Positions 18,406 through 25,591 of a stretch of 64,000 bases of DNA are shown one piece after another (position 1 is the first letter of the stretch; every line of letters starts with the position of its first letter). Position numbers and translations under genes: made by a program. Source of the DNA: an uncultured Collinsella sp. (GTDB lineage Bacteria; Actinomycetota; Coriobacteriia; Coriobacteriales; Coriobacteriaceae); assembly GCA_959028445.1 (NCBI GenBank), contig CAUFRY010000002.1:1-64000 (forward strand), read 5' to 3'. Below the pieces are notes generated by a model that ran no database searches, was not told where the DNA came from, and worked only from the letters and a program-made list of their open reading frames with translations.

Positions 18406-18594
18406 AGGTGAGTGTTGTTTCCTTTCTTCGAAAACGGGTCTGGAACAACCGACGGGGCGCTTCTGGCAAACCGACCGCCGGGAACGTACAAACATGCATC
18501 ACAGAGTCGATGCAATAACCCCAGTATGATACCCATTTGCACAACAACAGACCACCCATGCATCAAAGCCCCATCTGAACCTGTGTATCCCGCC
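18406..18594 (-). other. rnj 5' region
   Basis: This non-coding stretch between rnj and palindromic element A carries a TATCAT near 18525-18530 on the coding strand (a possible -10 without a good -35) and a short hairpin TGCATC...GATGCA at 18494-18513. It probably contains the rnj promoter and leader. No gene is supported. Confidence 0.35.
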
Positions 18595-18735
18595 GGTCAG
18601 GGCTCAGCGGCCCCGGCACGGGCTAAGTTTCCTGCTCTACAGTCCTGCTCACGACGGAGGCCACATTAAGTGGCCTCCTGTTCGTGCGGAACTCGCGATA
18701 AACTTAGCCCGTGCCGGGGCCGCTGAGCCCTGACC
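18595..18735 (-). repeat. Palindromic element A (long inverted arms around a conserved 69-nt core)
   Basis: Two perfect 36-bp inverted arms (18595-18630 and 18700-18735) enclose a 69-nt core (18631-18699). The core holds an inner hairpin with a 9-bp stem (18656-18664 with 18670-18678) and a 5-base loop. Read on the minus strand the core begins ATCGCGAGTTCCGCACG and ends CAGGACTGTAGAGCAGG. Element B, 125 bp away, has the same core in the opposite orientation at about 59 of 69 positions. Its arms share only the innermost AAACTT/AAGTTT. No protein-coding potential is visible. Confidence 0.9.
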
Positions 18736-18859
18736 TGCCAATATGAGATAGGTTTATTTTGGTAGGTTTTATCAGGGGAAATACTGCTGTGTCTACCTAC
18801 TGATCTGAAATCTGACTACTGAATAGACTGTCTAACTAAATAGCGAGCGGCACTAACCA
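18736..18859. other. AT-richer spacer between palindromic elements A and B
   Basis: About 124 bp of lower-GC sequence, with GGTAG...CTACC able to form a small stem and several TCTGA/ACTGA repeats. No gene, promoter or known RNA is convincing here. Its base composition differs from the flanking core genes. Confidence 0.5.
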
Positions 18860-19008
18860 GCCCTTTTGCTTGCGCCCGGGAGGGCCGCATATGAAGTTTA
18901 TCGCGAGTTCCGCACGCAAAGGAAAGCACTTAATGTGCTTTCCGTCTTGCGCAGGACTGTAGAGCAGGAAACTTCATATGCGGCCCTCCCGGGCGCAAGC
19001 AAAAGGGC
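18860..19008 (+). repeat. Palindromic element B (second copy, inverted relative to A)
   Basis: Perfect inverted arms at 18860-18899 and 18969-19008 (40 bp) enclose a 69-nt core at 18900-18968. The core matches element A but its inner stem differs by compensatory changes: GGAAAGCAC/GTGCTTTCC here against GGAGGCCAC/GTGGCCTCC in A, both around TTAAT. The arm sequences differ completely from those of A beyond AAACTT yet remain perfectly self-complementary. The right arm runs into the pnp terminator. This pattern points to selection for structure or a palindrome-based mobile element. Confidence 0.9.
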
Positions 19009-19030
19009 GACCCCCTTAGGAGTCGCCCTT
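19003..19030 (-). terminator. pnp terminator
   Basis: On the coding strand AAGGGCGAC pairs with GTCGCCCTT, followed by TT and then TGCTTG. It lies 24 bp past the pnp stop. Its distal arm overlaps the outer end of palindromic element B, so the element abuts or uses the terminator. Confidence 0.75.
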
Positions 19031-19053
19031 GTTGAGCTGCTTATGTTTAGCTG

Positions 19054-21300
19054 TTACTCGGCGTCGTGGTGACGGCGGGGCTTGCGGCCTCCGTTGTCGC
19101 CGGGACGACGCGGACGGTCGCCGCGCTCGGAGCGCTCGCGACGCGGACGCTCACGACGCTGGAAGTGCTCGCCGTCGCCCTCGGAGGCACCCTCGGCGCG
19201 AGCCGGGGCCTCGGGCTTGTCAAGACGATCGAGCGAGATCTTGCCGCGATCGTCGACCTCGATGACGACGACCTTGACCTCGTCGCCCACGTTGAGGACG
19301 TCCTCGACCTTCTCCACGCGGCCCTTGGCGACGCGGGAGATGTGCAGCAGGCCGTCCTTACCGGGCAGCAGGTTGACGAAGGCGCCGAAGGGCTGGATGG
19401 AGACCACGCGACCGGTGTACTCCTCGCCCGGCTCGGGAACCTTGATGATGAGCTTGATACGCTCGACGGCCTGGTCGACGGACTCGCCGGTGCCGCCGAC
19501 AAAGACGGTGCCGTCCTCCTGGATGTCGACCGAGGCGCCGGTCTCGTCCTGGATACCGCGGATGACCTTACCGCCGGAACCGATGACGTCGCGGATCTTG
19601 TCGGTCGGAACCTGGATGGAAACGATGCGCGGAGCGGTGCTGCGCGTGGTGTGGCGCGGCTCGGGGATCACATCGAGCATCTTCTGCAGGATGAAGGCGC
19701 GACCCTCCTTGGCCTGCTGCAGAGCGCGGGCCAGGATGTCAAAGGTGAGGCCGGTGGCCTTGTTGTCCATCTGCAGGGCGGTGATGCCCTCGGTGGTGCC
19801 GGTGACCTTAAAGTCCATGTCACCCAGGAAGTCCTCGAGACCCTGGATGTCGGACAGGACCACGGTCTTGCCCTCCTCCTGGATCAGGCCCATGGCGATA
19901 CCGGAGACCGGGCGCTTAATGGGCACGCCGCCGTCCATAAGGGCGAGCGTGGAGCCGCAGGTCGAAGCCATCGAAGAGGAGCCGTTGGACTCCATGACCT
20001 CGGAGACGACGCGGATGGCGTAGGGGAACTCGTTCTCGTCGGGAAGCACCGGAAGCAGAGCGCGCTCGGCCAGGTTGCCATGGCCGATCTCGCGGCGCTT
20101 GGGGCTGCCCATGCGGCCGGTCTCGCCGGTGCAGAACGGCGGGAAGTTGTAGTGGTGCATGTAGCGCTTGCCCTCGGTGGGCTCAATGGTATCCAGACGC
20201 TGGCCCTCGTTGAGCATGCCGAGCGACAGGACGGAGAGCACCTGGGTCTGACCGCGCTGGAACAGGCCGGAGCCGTGAACGAGCGGCAGGTAGTTGTCCT
20301 TCACCATGATGGGACGGATCTCGTCAGCGGCACGGCCGTCGACGCGCTCGCCGGTCTCGACGACCATGGTGCGCATGGCCTTCTTCTCGAGCTTTTTGAG
20401 CGCCACGGGGATCTCGCGCTCCCAAGCGGCGTGCTCCTCCTCGGTGAACTCGGCGCGGATGGACTCCTTCAGAGCCTCGACCTTACCGATACGGGAGAGC
20501 TTGTCGGCATCGCGAAGGGCGGCTGCCATCTCGTCGTAGTGGGCGAAGATGCGCTCCTGGACCTCCTCGACGGGCTGATCGAGCGGGTACTCCTTCTTGA
20601 CGATGGGGCCGTTAACCTGCTCCCACTCGGCGACGAACTCGTCCTGAGCCTGGCAGAAAGCAGCAAGGGCCTCCTGGCCAAACTTCATGGCGGCGAGCAT
20701 GTCGTCCTCGGAGATCTCCTCGGCGCCGGCCTCGACCATCGAGATGAAGTCGGCAGAGCCGCCCAGCTCCAGGTCCAGATCGGAGTTCTCGCGCTCCTCG
20801 TAGGTGGGATTGACGATAAACTCGCCGGTCTCCACGTTGCGGCCGATGCGCACACAAGCAAGCGGGCCCTCGAAGGGCACGCCGCCGAGCGTCATAGCCA
20901 AAGAGGCACCCATAACGTTGATGACGTCAAAGGGGTTGACCTGGTCGGCGACAAGCGAGGTAGCGACGATGTGCACCTCGTTGCGGAAGCCGTCCGGGAA
21001 GCTCGGGCGAATCGGACGGTCGATCATGCGTGCGGTGAGCGTGGCCTTCTCGCTGGGACGGCCCTCACGCTTGAGGTAGCCACCCGGGATGCGGCCGGCT
21101 GCGTACATCTTCTCGTTGAAGTCGACGGTCAGCGGGAAGAAGTCGTAGTTCTTGCGCTCCTTGGAGACGACCACAGTGTCGAGCATCGTGGTGTCACCCT
21201 GCTTGACCAGGCAGGCGCCGGTGGCCTGCTTGGCAAGCTCGCCCGACTCAAAGGTGTAGGTCTTGCCGTACAGCTCAAAGGTCTTGGATACGAGTGTCAT
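19054..21300 (-). CDS. pnp: Polyribonucleotide nucleotidyltransferase (PNPase)
   Basis: PNPase degrades RNA 3'-to-5' phosphorolytically as a trimer. The 748-residue protein has two RNase PH domains (first about 10-150, second about 330-560 with the active-site region FMDMDFKVTGT-like GDMDFKVTGTTEGITALQMD), a KH domain (VPTDKIRDVIGSGGKVIRGI) and an S1 domain (GEEYTGRVVSIQPFGAFVNL). It ends in a basic tail rich in Arg, Gly and Glu. AAGGAG lies upstream of ATG 21300. It is a single-gene unit following rpsO, the usual rpsO-pnp order, with a terminator between. Confidence 0.97.
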   Translation of the reverse strand: MTLVSKTFELYGKTYTFESGELAKQATGACLVKQGDTTMLDTVVVSKERKNYDFFPLTVDFNEKMYAAGRIPGGYLKREGRPSEKATLTARMIDRPIRPSFPDGFRNEVHIVATSLVADQVNPFDVINVMGASLAMTLGGVPFEGPLACVRIGRNVETGEFIVNPTYEERENSDLDLELGGSADFISMVEAGAEEISEDDMLAAMKFGQEALAAFCQAQDEFVAEWEQVNGPIVKKEYPLDQPVEEVQERIFAHYDEMAAALRDADKLSRIGKVEALKESIRAEFTEEEHAAWEREIPVALKKLEKKAMRTMVVETGERVDGRAADEIRPIMVKDNYLPLVHGSGLFQRGQTQVLSVLSLGMLNEGQRLDTIEPTEGKRYMHHYNFPPFCTGETGRMGSPKRREIGHGNLAERALLPVLPDENEFPYAIRVVSEVMESNGSSSMASTCGSTLALMDGGVPIKRPVSGIAMGLIQEEGKTVVLSDIQGLEDFLGDMDFKVTGTTEGITALQMDNKATGLTFDILARALQQAKEGRAFILQKMLDVIPEPRHTTRSTAPRIVSIQVPTDKIRDVIGSGGKVIRGIQDETGASVDIQEDGTVFVGGTGESVDQAVERIKLIIKVPEPGEEYTGRVVSIQPFGAFVNLLPGKDGLLHISRVAKGRVEKVEDVLNVGDEVKVVVIEVDDRGKISLDRLDKPEAPARAEGASEGDGEHFQRRERPRRERSERGDRPRRPGDNGGRKPRRHHDAE

Positions 21301-21313
21301 TGTTCTCCTTTAC

Positions 21314-21336
21314 CCCACAGGCCCCTTGCCTGCGGG
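21314..21336 (-). promoter_or_regulatory. Hairpin in the pnp leader next to the ribosome binding site
   Basis: GCCCGCAGGC and GCCTGTGGG-type arms form a strong hairpin ending about 8 nt before the AAGGAG of pnp. A second perfect hairpin (CACGCT-TCAG-AGCGTG) lies at 21369-21384. PNPase autoregulates through leader hairpins in enterobacteria; a similar role here is only inferred. Confidence 0.4.
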
Positions 21337-21403
21337 CTTCTCATGTGACGCGGGCCCCCTGCCCCCGCCACGCTTCAGAGCGTGATTGTTCGCGCCCTTA
21401 CAC

Positions 21404-21435
21404 AAAAAGAGCGCCCCGCTGCGCAGGACGCTCTT
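21404..21435 (-). terminator. rpsO terminator
   Basis: AAGAGCGTCC pairs with the downstream GGGGCGCTCTT arm, followed by TTTTTG on the coding strand, 15 bp past the rpsO stop. It is a typical intrinsic terminator and may allow partial read-through to pnp. Confidence 0.8.
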
Positions 21436-21449
21436 AGCATGTACAAATC

Positions 21450-21728
21450 CTACTGGATGTTGTCGCGGATGCCCAGAGCCTTGATGAGCTCACGGTACTC
21501 GACGATGTCGTTCTTCTTGATGTAGGAAAGAAGACGACGACGACGGCCGACGAGCATGAGCAGACCGCGACGGGTGTGGAAGTCCTTCTGGTGGGACTTC
21601 ATGTGCTCGGTCAGCTCCTTGATGCGCTCGGACAGGATGGCGACCTGAACCTTGGGGTTACCGGTGTCGACCGGGGTGTTACCGAACTGGGCAGTCAGCT
21701 CCGCCTTGCGCTCTTTGGAAACAGTCAT
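21450..21728 (-). CDS. rpsO: Ribosomal protein uS15
   Basis: The 92-residue product begins MTVSKERKAELTAQFGNTPV and carries the S15 signature (ILSERIKELTEHMKSHQKDF, then HTRRGLLMLVGRRRRLLSYI). It binds 16S rRNA in the central domain. The open frame runs further upstream, but ATG 21728 with AAAGGTG upstream gives the expected length. A GC palindrome sits just before the ribosome binding site. It is followed by a terminator and then pnp. Confidence 0.97.
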   Translation of the reverse strand: MTVSKERKAELTAQFGNTPVDTGNPKVQVAILSERIKELTEHMKSHQKDFHTRRGLLMLVGRRRRLLSYIKKNDIVEYRELIKALGIRDNIQ

Positions 21729-21748
21729 TGTTTCACCTTTCGATTTAC

Positions 21749-21764
21749 GTCGCCCGCGGGCGAC
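21749..21764 (-). promoter_or_regulatory. Palindrome upstream of the rpsO ribosome binding site
   Basis: GTCGCCCGCGGGCGAC is a perfect 16-bp palindrome about 12 nt upstream of the rpsO Shine-Dalgarno sequence. S15 represses its own translation through leader structures in several bacteria, so this is a candidate S15 leader element. An extended -10-like TGGTAACAT lies upstream at about 21833-21841. Confidence 0.35.
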
Positions 21765-21866
21765 TCGATTCGCCTCGGACTGGGAAGCCGCCGGTGGAGC
21801 GAGCAACCAAGGTCGAGGTACCAACAGGTCGGTATGTTACCACAAGCAGCCCGCGCCCGCGCATCA

Positions 21867-22616
21867 TCACCGACCCAACATGAATTCCATCGCACGGAGG
21901 CGCTGATCGGCATGTGTTGCCGCCCAGACATGCGAAAGCCCCAACAAAAAAGCGGCAGTATGGGGATCGATCCTCTCGGCCAAAAGTGCATCGAAGGTCA
22001 TGGACATGAGGGCGCGCAGCCATGCGACCTCACCGGTCGATACCAACTCTGCACCCGGAACGCTCGACGCGCACGAGCCGCACATGAGCCCGCCGGCCTG
22101 GGGCGAAAAATACGACAGCATGGGGTCTCCGCACAGCACGCAGGCCGAGAAATCGGGTCGATAGCCAACGTGCGATAGCAGCTTAAACACATATGCCGCC
22201 ACAAGTAGATCCATGTGCGCTGTGTCGAGCCCGCTGCCCACCAGGGCAAGCGCCCGCTGCGTGATGGCAAAGGTAAACGGGTCCTCGGCATCCTCGAACG
22301 AGCACACGCGCGCGACCTCGGCGATTGCGCTTGCGGCGCAAGTCGTCTCGTAATCGGGCGCAGCGCCGAGCGGCGCTTCCATAAGCTCGGCCTGGGAAAC
22401 CACGTCGAGCGACCGTCCATGCGCAAGCAGCATATCGACGGTACAGAACAGCTCGCAGCGCGCAGCCAGGCGCCCACCGGGTTTGCGGGCGCCCTTTGCC
22501 ACGGCACGAACCTGCCGACCCCGCTCGTCAAGCATCGTCAAGATCAGGTCGGTCTCTTTGAGCTTAATCTTATCGAGCACGAGCACTTTCGTGCGATATG
22601 TCCGGGAGCCTGCCAT
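21867..22616 (-). CDS. recO: DNA repair protein RecO
   Basis: RecO helps load RecA on SSB-coated single-stranded DNA. The 249-residue protein has an N-terminal OB fold (TYRTKVLVLDKIKLKETDLILTM) and a zinc site C-x2-C...C-x2-C (CVLCGDP and MCGSC). It follows era by 15 bp and is the last gene of the lepA-to-recO run; era-recO linkage is common. The 3' end lies about 140 bp from the rpsO start. Confidence 0.92.
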   Translation of the reverse strand: MAGSRTYRTKVLVLDKIKLKETDLILTMLDERGRQVRAVAKGARKPGGRLAARCELFCTVDMLLAHGRSLDVVSQAELMEAPLGAAPDYETTCAASAIAEVARVCSFEDAEDPFTFAITQRALALVGSGLDTAHMDLLVAAYVFKLLSHVGYRPDFSACVLCGDPMLSYFSPQAGGLMCGSCASSVPGAELVSTGEVAWLRALMSMTFDALLAERIDPHTAAFLLGLSHVWAATHADQRLRAMEFMLGR

Positions 22617-22631
22617 GCACGCCGCGCGTCC

Positions 22632-23699
22632 TTAGTCCTCGGCGTTGTAGCCAAAGCGGCGAATCTGGGCCTCGTCGTCACGCCAGCCGGCCTTGACCTT
22701 CACGTCCAGCTCCAAAAAGACCTGCGTGCCAAAGATGCGCTCAAGATCGCGACGGGCGTCGATACCGATACGCTTGATCATCTCGCCGCCCTTACCGATG
22801 ATGACGCCCTTTTGGCCCTCGCGCTCGACGTAAATGGTGGCGTGCACGCGCAGCACCTTCTTGGTCTGCTCGAGCGCATCGCAGATCACGCCAACGGAGT
22901 GCGGAATCTCATCACGGGTGCGGCGCAAGACCTTCTCGCGCACAAACTCGGCAACGAGCGTCTCATCGGAAGCGTCGGTACCCATGTCCTCGGGGAACCA
23001 ACGCGGACCCTCAGGCAAAAAGTGCGCAACGGTCTCAATAAATGCATCGACGTTGAAGTTCTTGACCGACGACGTCACGATCTCGTCGTCATATTCCATG
23101 AGTTCGCGGGCTGCCTTAAGCTGCTCCATGACCTGTGCGGGGTCGGCCTCATCGGCCTTGGTGAGCACCAGGACCTTCTTGGAACGAGCGTTCTTGACGC
23201 GCTCGGCAACCCAGGCGTCTCCCCTGCCGATCGGTTTGGTGGCATCAATCAAAAACGCGACAACATCAACATCGTTCAGCTCGAACAACGCACTCTTGTT
23301 GAGCTCGGATCCCAAGCCGTCCTTGGGCTTATGAATACCGGGGGTATCGACAAAGACCAGCTGGTAGCCGGGGCGGTTGACGACGGCGCGCATGCGGCGG
23401 CGGGTCGTCTGGGCCACCGGCGAGGTGATGGCGACCTTTTTGCCATAGCAGGCATTAAGCAGCGTAGACTTGCCGGCGTTGGGACGACCGACCAGGGCCA
23501 CAAAGCCGCTGCGGAAACCGGGCTCAACGTCACCAAAGCCCGCGAGGTTGTCGTCCTCGTCGCACAGGGCGTCGAGTTCCTCGTCGCTCATACCCTCAAA
23601 CGGGTCGAACTCCTCGACATCCTCGAGCTCCTCGGTATCCACCGCGTCCAGGGACTCGTCGTCCAAAATCTCATCGGCAGGCTGCATATTGTCGGACAT
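22632..23699 (-). CDS. era: GTPase Era
   Basis: Era binds the 3' end of 16S rRNA and assists 30S assembly. The 355-residue protein has a P-loop GRPNAGKST at about 71-79, NKxD-type TKAD, and a C-terminal KH domain (EREGQKGVIIGKGGEMIKRI). Unlike typical Era (about 300 residues), it carries a 60-residue highly acidic N-terminal extension (residues 1-62, many Asp/Glu) before the G domain. AAAGGG lies upstream of the ATG. It sits between dgkA and recO; YbeY, its functional partner in rRNA processing, is encoded two genes upstream. Confidence 0.95.
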   Translation of the reverse strand: MSDNMQPADEILDDESLDAVDTEELEDVEEFDPFEGMSDEELDALCDEDDNLAGFGDVEPGFRSGFVALVGRPNAGKSTLLNACYGKKVAITSPVAQTTRRRMRAVVNRPGYQLVFVDTPGIHKPKDGLGSELNKSALFELNDVDVVAFLIDATKPIGRGDAWVAERVKNARSKKVLVLTKADEADPAQVMEQLKAARELMEYDDEIVTSSVKNFNVDAFIETVAHFLPEGPRWFPEDMGTDASDETLVAEFVREKVLRRTRDEIPHSVGVICDALEQTKKVLRVHATIYVEREGQKGVIIGKGGEMIKRIGIDARRDLERIFGTQVFLELDVKVKAGWRDDEAQIRRFGYNAED

Positions 23700-23711
23700 G
23701 GGAATCCCTTT

Positions 23712-24089
23712 CTAAATAAAGCCGAGCGCGTGGGCAAATACCAGCAAGCCCACAATCGCGGCGGTGATGGAAAGAACGTATACGGAGGCGGCGGCGATGT
23801 CCTTCGCACGCTTGGCCAGCGGATGAAGCTCCTGGGTCGCCAGGTCGACGATGGCCTCCATGGCGGTGTTGCACAGCTCGCCGTGAATCACCAGGCCACA
23901 ACAGATGATAATCGTGGCCCACTCGGCAATGTCGAGCCCCACGATACAGCCGGCAATGACAGTGCACACGCCCGCCACGAGCATGACCTTAATGTTGCGC
24001 TCGGTCTTGACGGCGGTGACGAAGCCCTCCATGGCGTAGGAAAACGACTTTAAGAAGGACGGATGGTCCTTGTTCGATCCGGGAATCAT
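23712..24089 (-). CDS. dgkA: Diacylglycerol/undecaprenol kinase (DgkA family)
   Basis: The 125-residue membrane protein has three hydrophobic helices and the family motif GELCNTAMEAIVDL. Members phosphorylate diacylglycerol or undecaprenol; in Gram-positive bacteria the lipid carrier undecaprenol is the usual substrate. It lies between ybeY (9 bp) and era (12 bp), the classic Gram-positive order phoH-ybeY-dgkA-era. Confidence 0.92.
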   Translation of the reverse strand: MIPGSNKDHPSFLKSFSYAMEGFVTAVKTERNIKVMLVAGVCTVIAGCIVGLDIAEWATIIICCGLVIHGELCNTAMEAIVDLATQELHPLAKRAKDIAAASVYVLSITAAIVGLLVFAHALGFI

Positions 24090-24098
24090 AGACGGCTC

Positions 24099-24608
24099 CT
24101 AGTCGTGGGCGTGGTTGGTGATGGGGCCGACGTGGACTAGCTTAGGGTCCTCGCCGCGCTCGAGCGCCAGATCGCGCAGGATGGCGTCCTCGCGGGCCTC
24201 CATGACCTCGGCCTCGTCGTCCTCGATGTGGTCATAGCCCAGCAGGTGCAGCATGCCGTGAACGAGCATCAGACGGCACTCGTCAGCGGGGCTATTGCCA
24301 AAACCGGGGGCCTGACGGGCAATAACCTGCGGGGCCAAGATAATATCGCCGAGCTCGAGCGTCTCATCGGCGGGAATGTCATCGTCAAAGGCCGAATCGC
24401 ACTCAAACGAGAGTACATCGGTGGTGCGATCGATACCGCGCCACTCGTGGTTGAGCTCGTGCATCTCGTCCTCGTCGACATACGAAAGGGAAATCTCGAC
24501 TTCACGTTCAACGCCCTCGGCGGCAAGCACAACCTCGCAGATGTGCTCCACCTCCTGCGCATCGAGCAGCGTATCGAGTTCGGCATCGTTGCTGATCAAT
24601 ACACTCAA
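24099..24608 (-). CDS. ybeY: Endoribonuclease YbeY
   Basis: YbeY matures the 16S rRNA 3' end and takes part in ribosome quality control. The 169-residue product has the zinc motif HGMLHLLGYDHIEDDEAEVM (HxxxHxxxxxH). The start is TTG 24608, overlapping the phoH stop in TTGA, with GGAG 5 nt upstream. It is encoded in the phoH-ybeY-dgkA-era-recO run. Confidence 0.95.
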   Translation of the reverse strand: MSVLISNDAELDTLLDAQEVEHICEVVLAAEGVEREVEISLSYVDEDEMHELNHEWRGIDRTTDVLSFECDSAFDDDIPADETLELGDIILAPQVIARQAPGFGNSPADECRLMLVHGMLHLLGYDHIEDDEAEVMEAREDAILRDLALERGEDPKLVHVGPITNHAHD

Positions 24609-25591
24609 CGGGACTCCTTTCGGTCACGTACGCGTTTCTCGCGCACATCATCATAAGTGTCGTATGCCTCGACGATACGTCCCACCAAGGCATGGCGCAC
24701 CACGTCGGCGCGCTCGAGGTGCGAAAATGCGACATCGTCGACACGACCCAAAATCTGCTCAACGTCGGCAAGACCGCCGCGACGACCCACCAGGTCACGC
24801 TGGCTCAGGTCGCCGGTAATCACGAACTTGGAGTTGAACCCAAGGCGTGTCAGGAACATCTTCATCTGCTCGGGCGTGGTATTTTGCGCCTCGTCGAGCA
24901 CCACGAAGGCATCGCTCAGCGTGCGGCCGCGCATGTAGGCAAGCGGGGCGATCTCGATCACGCCGCGCTCCATAAGCTCATCGGTGCGCTCGCGATCCAT
25001 CATGTCAAAAAGGGCGTCGTAGAGCGGACGCATGTAGGGATCGATCTTTTCCTCGAGGGTGCCGGGCAAAAAGCCCAGATTCTCCCCCGCCTCGACAACC
25101 GGACGCGTCAAGATCAGACGGCCCACCTCGTGGCGCTTGAGCGCGGCAACGGCGAGCGCCATGGCCAGATAGGTCTTACCGGTACCGGCAGGACCCAGGC
25201 CAAACGTGATGGTATGCGAGCGGATGGCATCCACATAGCGCTTTTGCCCGAGCGTCTTGGGACGAATGACGCGGCCGCGATACGAAAGCAGCACGTCATC
25301 GCGAAGCGACGTAGCCTCGTGCTCACCGTCGCGCAAGACGGCCAGGCAGCGAGAGACATCGTCGGCAGACAGCGTGCGCCCGGCGGCCGCTTCGCGAAAA
25401 GCGTGCTCGAAAAAGCGCGCCACGAGTTCGACCTCGTCCGGGTCGCCGCTCACGGCGATGCTATCGCCACGGGCGACCACGTGAGCGCGAACCAAGCTCT
25501 CGAGCGCGCGAAGGACGCCGTCGCCGGCGCCCAAAACGCACGAGGGATCAATTCCCTCGGGAACGGTAAGTCTAATCTTCGAGGCTTCCAT
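24605..25591 (-). CDS. phoH: PhoH-family ATPase
   Basis: The 328-residue protein has an N-terminal segment followed by the PhoH ATPase domain with P-loop GPAGTGKTYLAMALA and Walker B-like VVLDEAQNTTPEQMKMFLTR. PhoH proteins are ATP-dependent and act with YbeY in RNA metabolism, though the exact reaction is unsettled. ATG 25591 (MEASKIRLTV) has GGGAGG upstream; the frame stays open further upstream inside mtaB. It overlaps the mtaB 3' end by 20 bp and the ybeY start by 4 bp. Confidence 0.94.
   Translation of the reverse strand: MEASKIRLTVPEGIDPSCVLGAGDGVLRALESLVRAHVVARGDSIAVSGDPDEVELVARFFEHAFREAAAGRTLSADDVSRCLAVLRDGEHEATSLRDDVLLSYRGRVIRPKTLGQKRYVDAIRSHTITFGLGPAGTGKTYLAMALAVAALKRHEVGRLILTRPVVEAGENLGFLPGTLEEKIDPYMRPLYDALFDMMDRERTDELMERGVIEIAPLAYMRGRTLSDAFVVLDEAQNTTPEQMKMFLTRLGFNSKFVITGDLSQRDLVGRRGGLADVEQILGRVDDVAFSHLERADVVRHALVGRIVEAYDTYDDVREKRVRDRKESR

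Noticed and set aside
18595..19008. Retron or integron attC site
   Set aside because: No reverse transcriptase or integrase gene is adjacent, and the conserved core lacks the attC R' box pattern; the similarity is limited to being a hairpin.
18866..19072. 68-residue open frame across palindromic element B
   Set aside because: It is formed by the inverted arms and core of the repeat; the core is conserved as structure (compensatory changes), not as protein.
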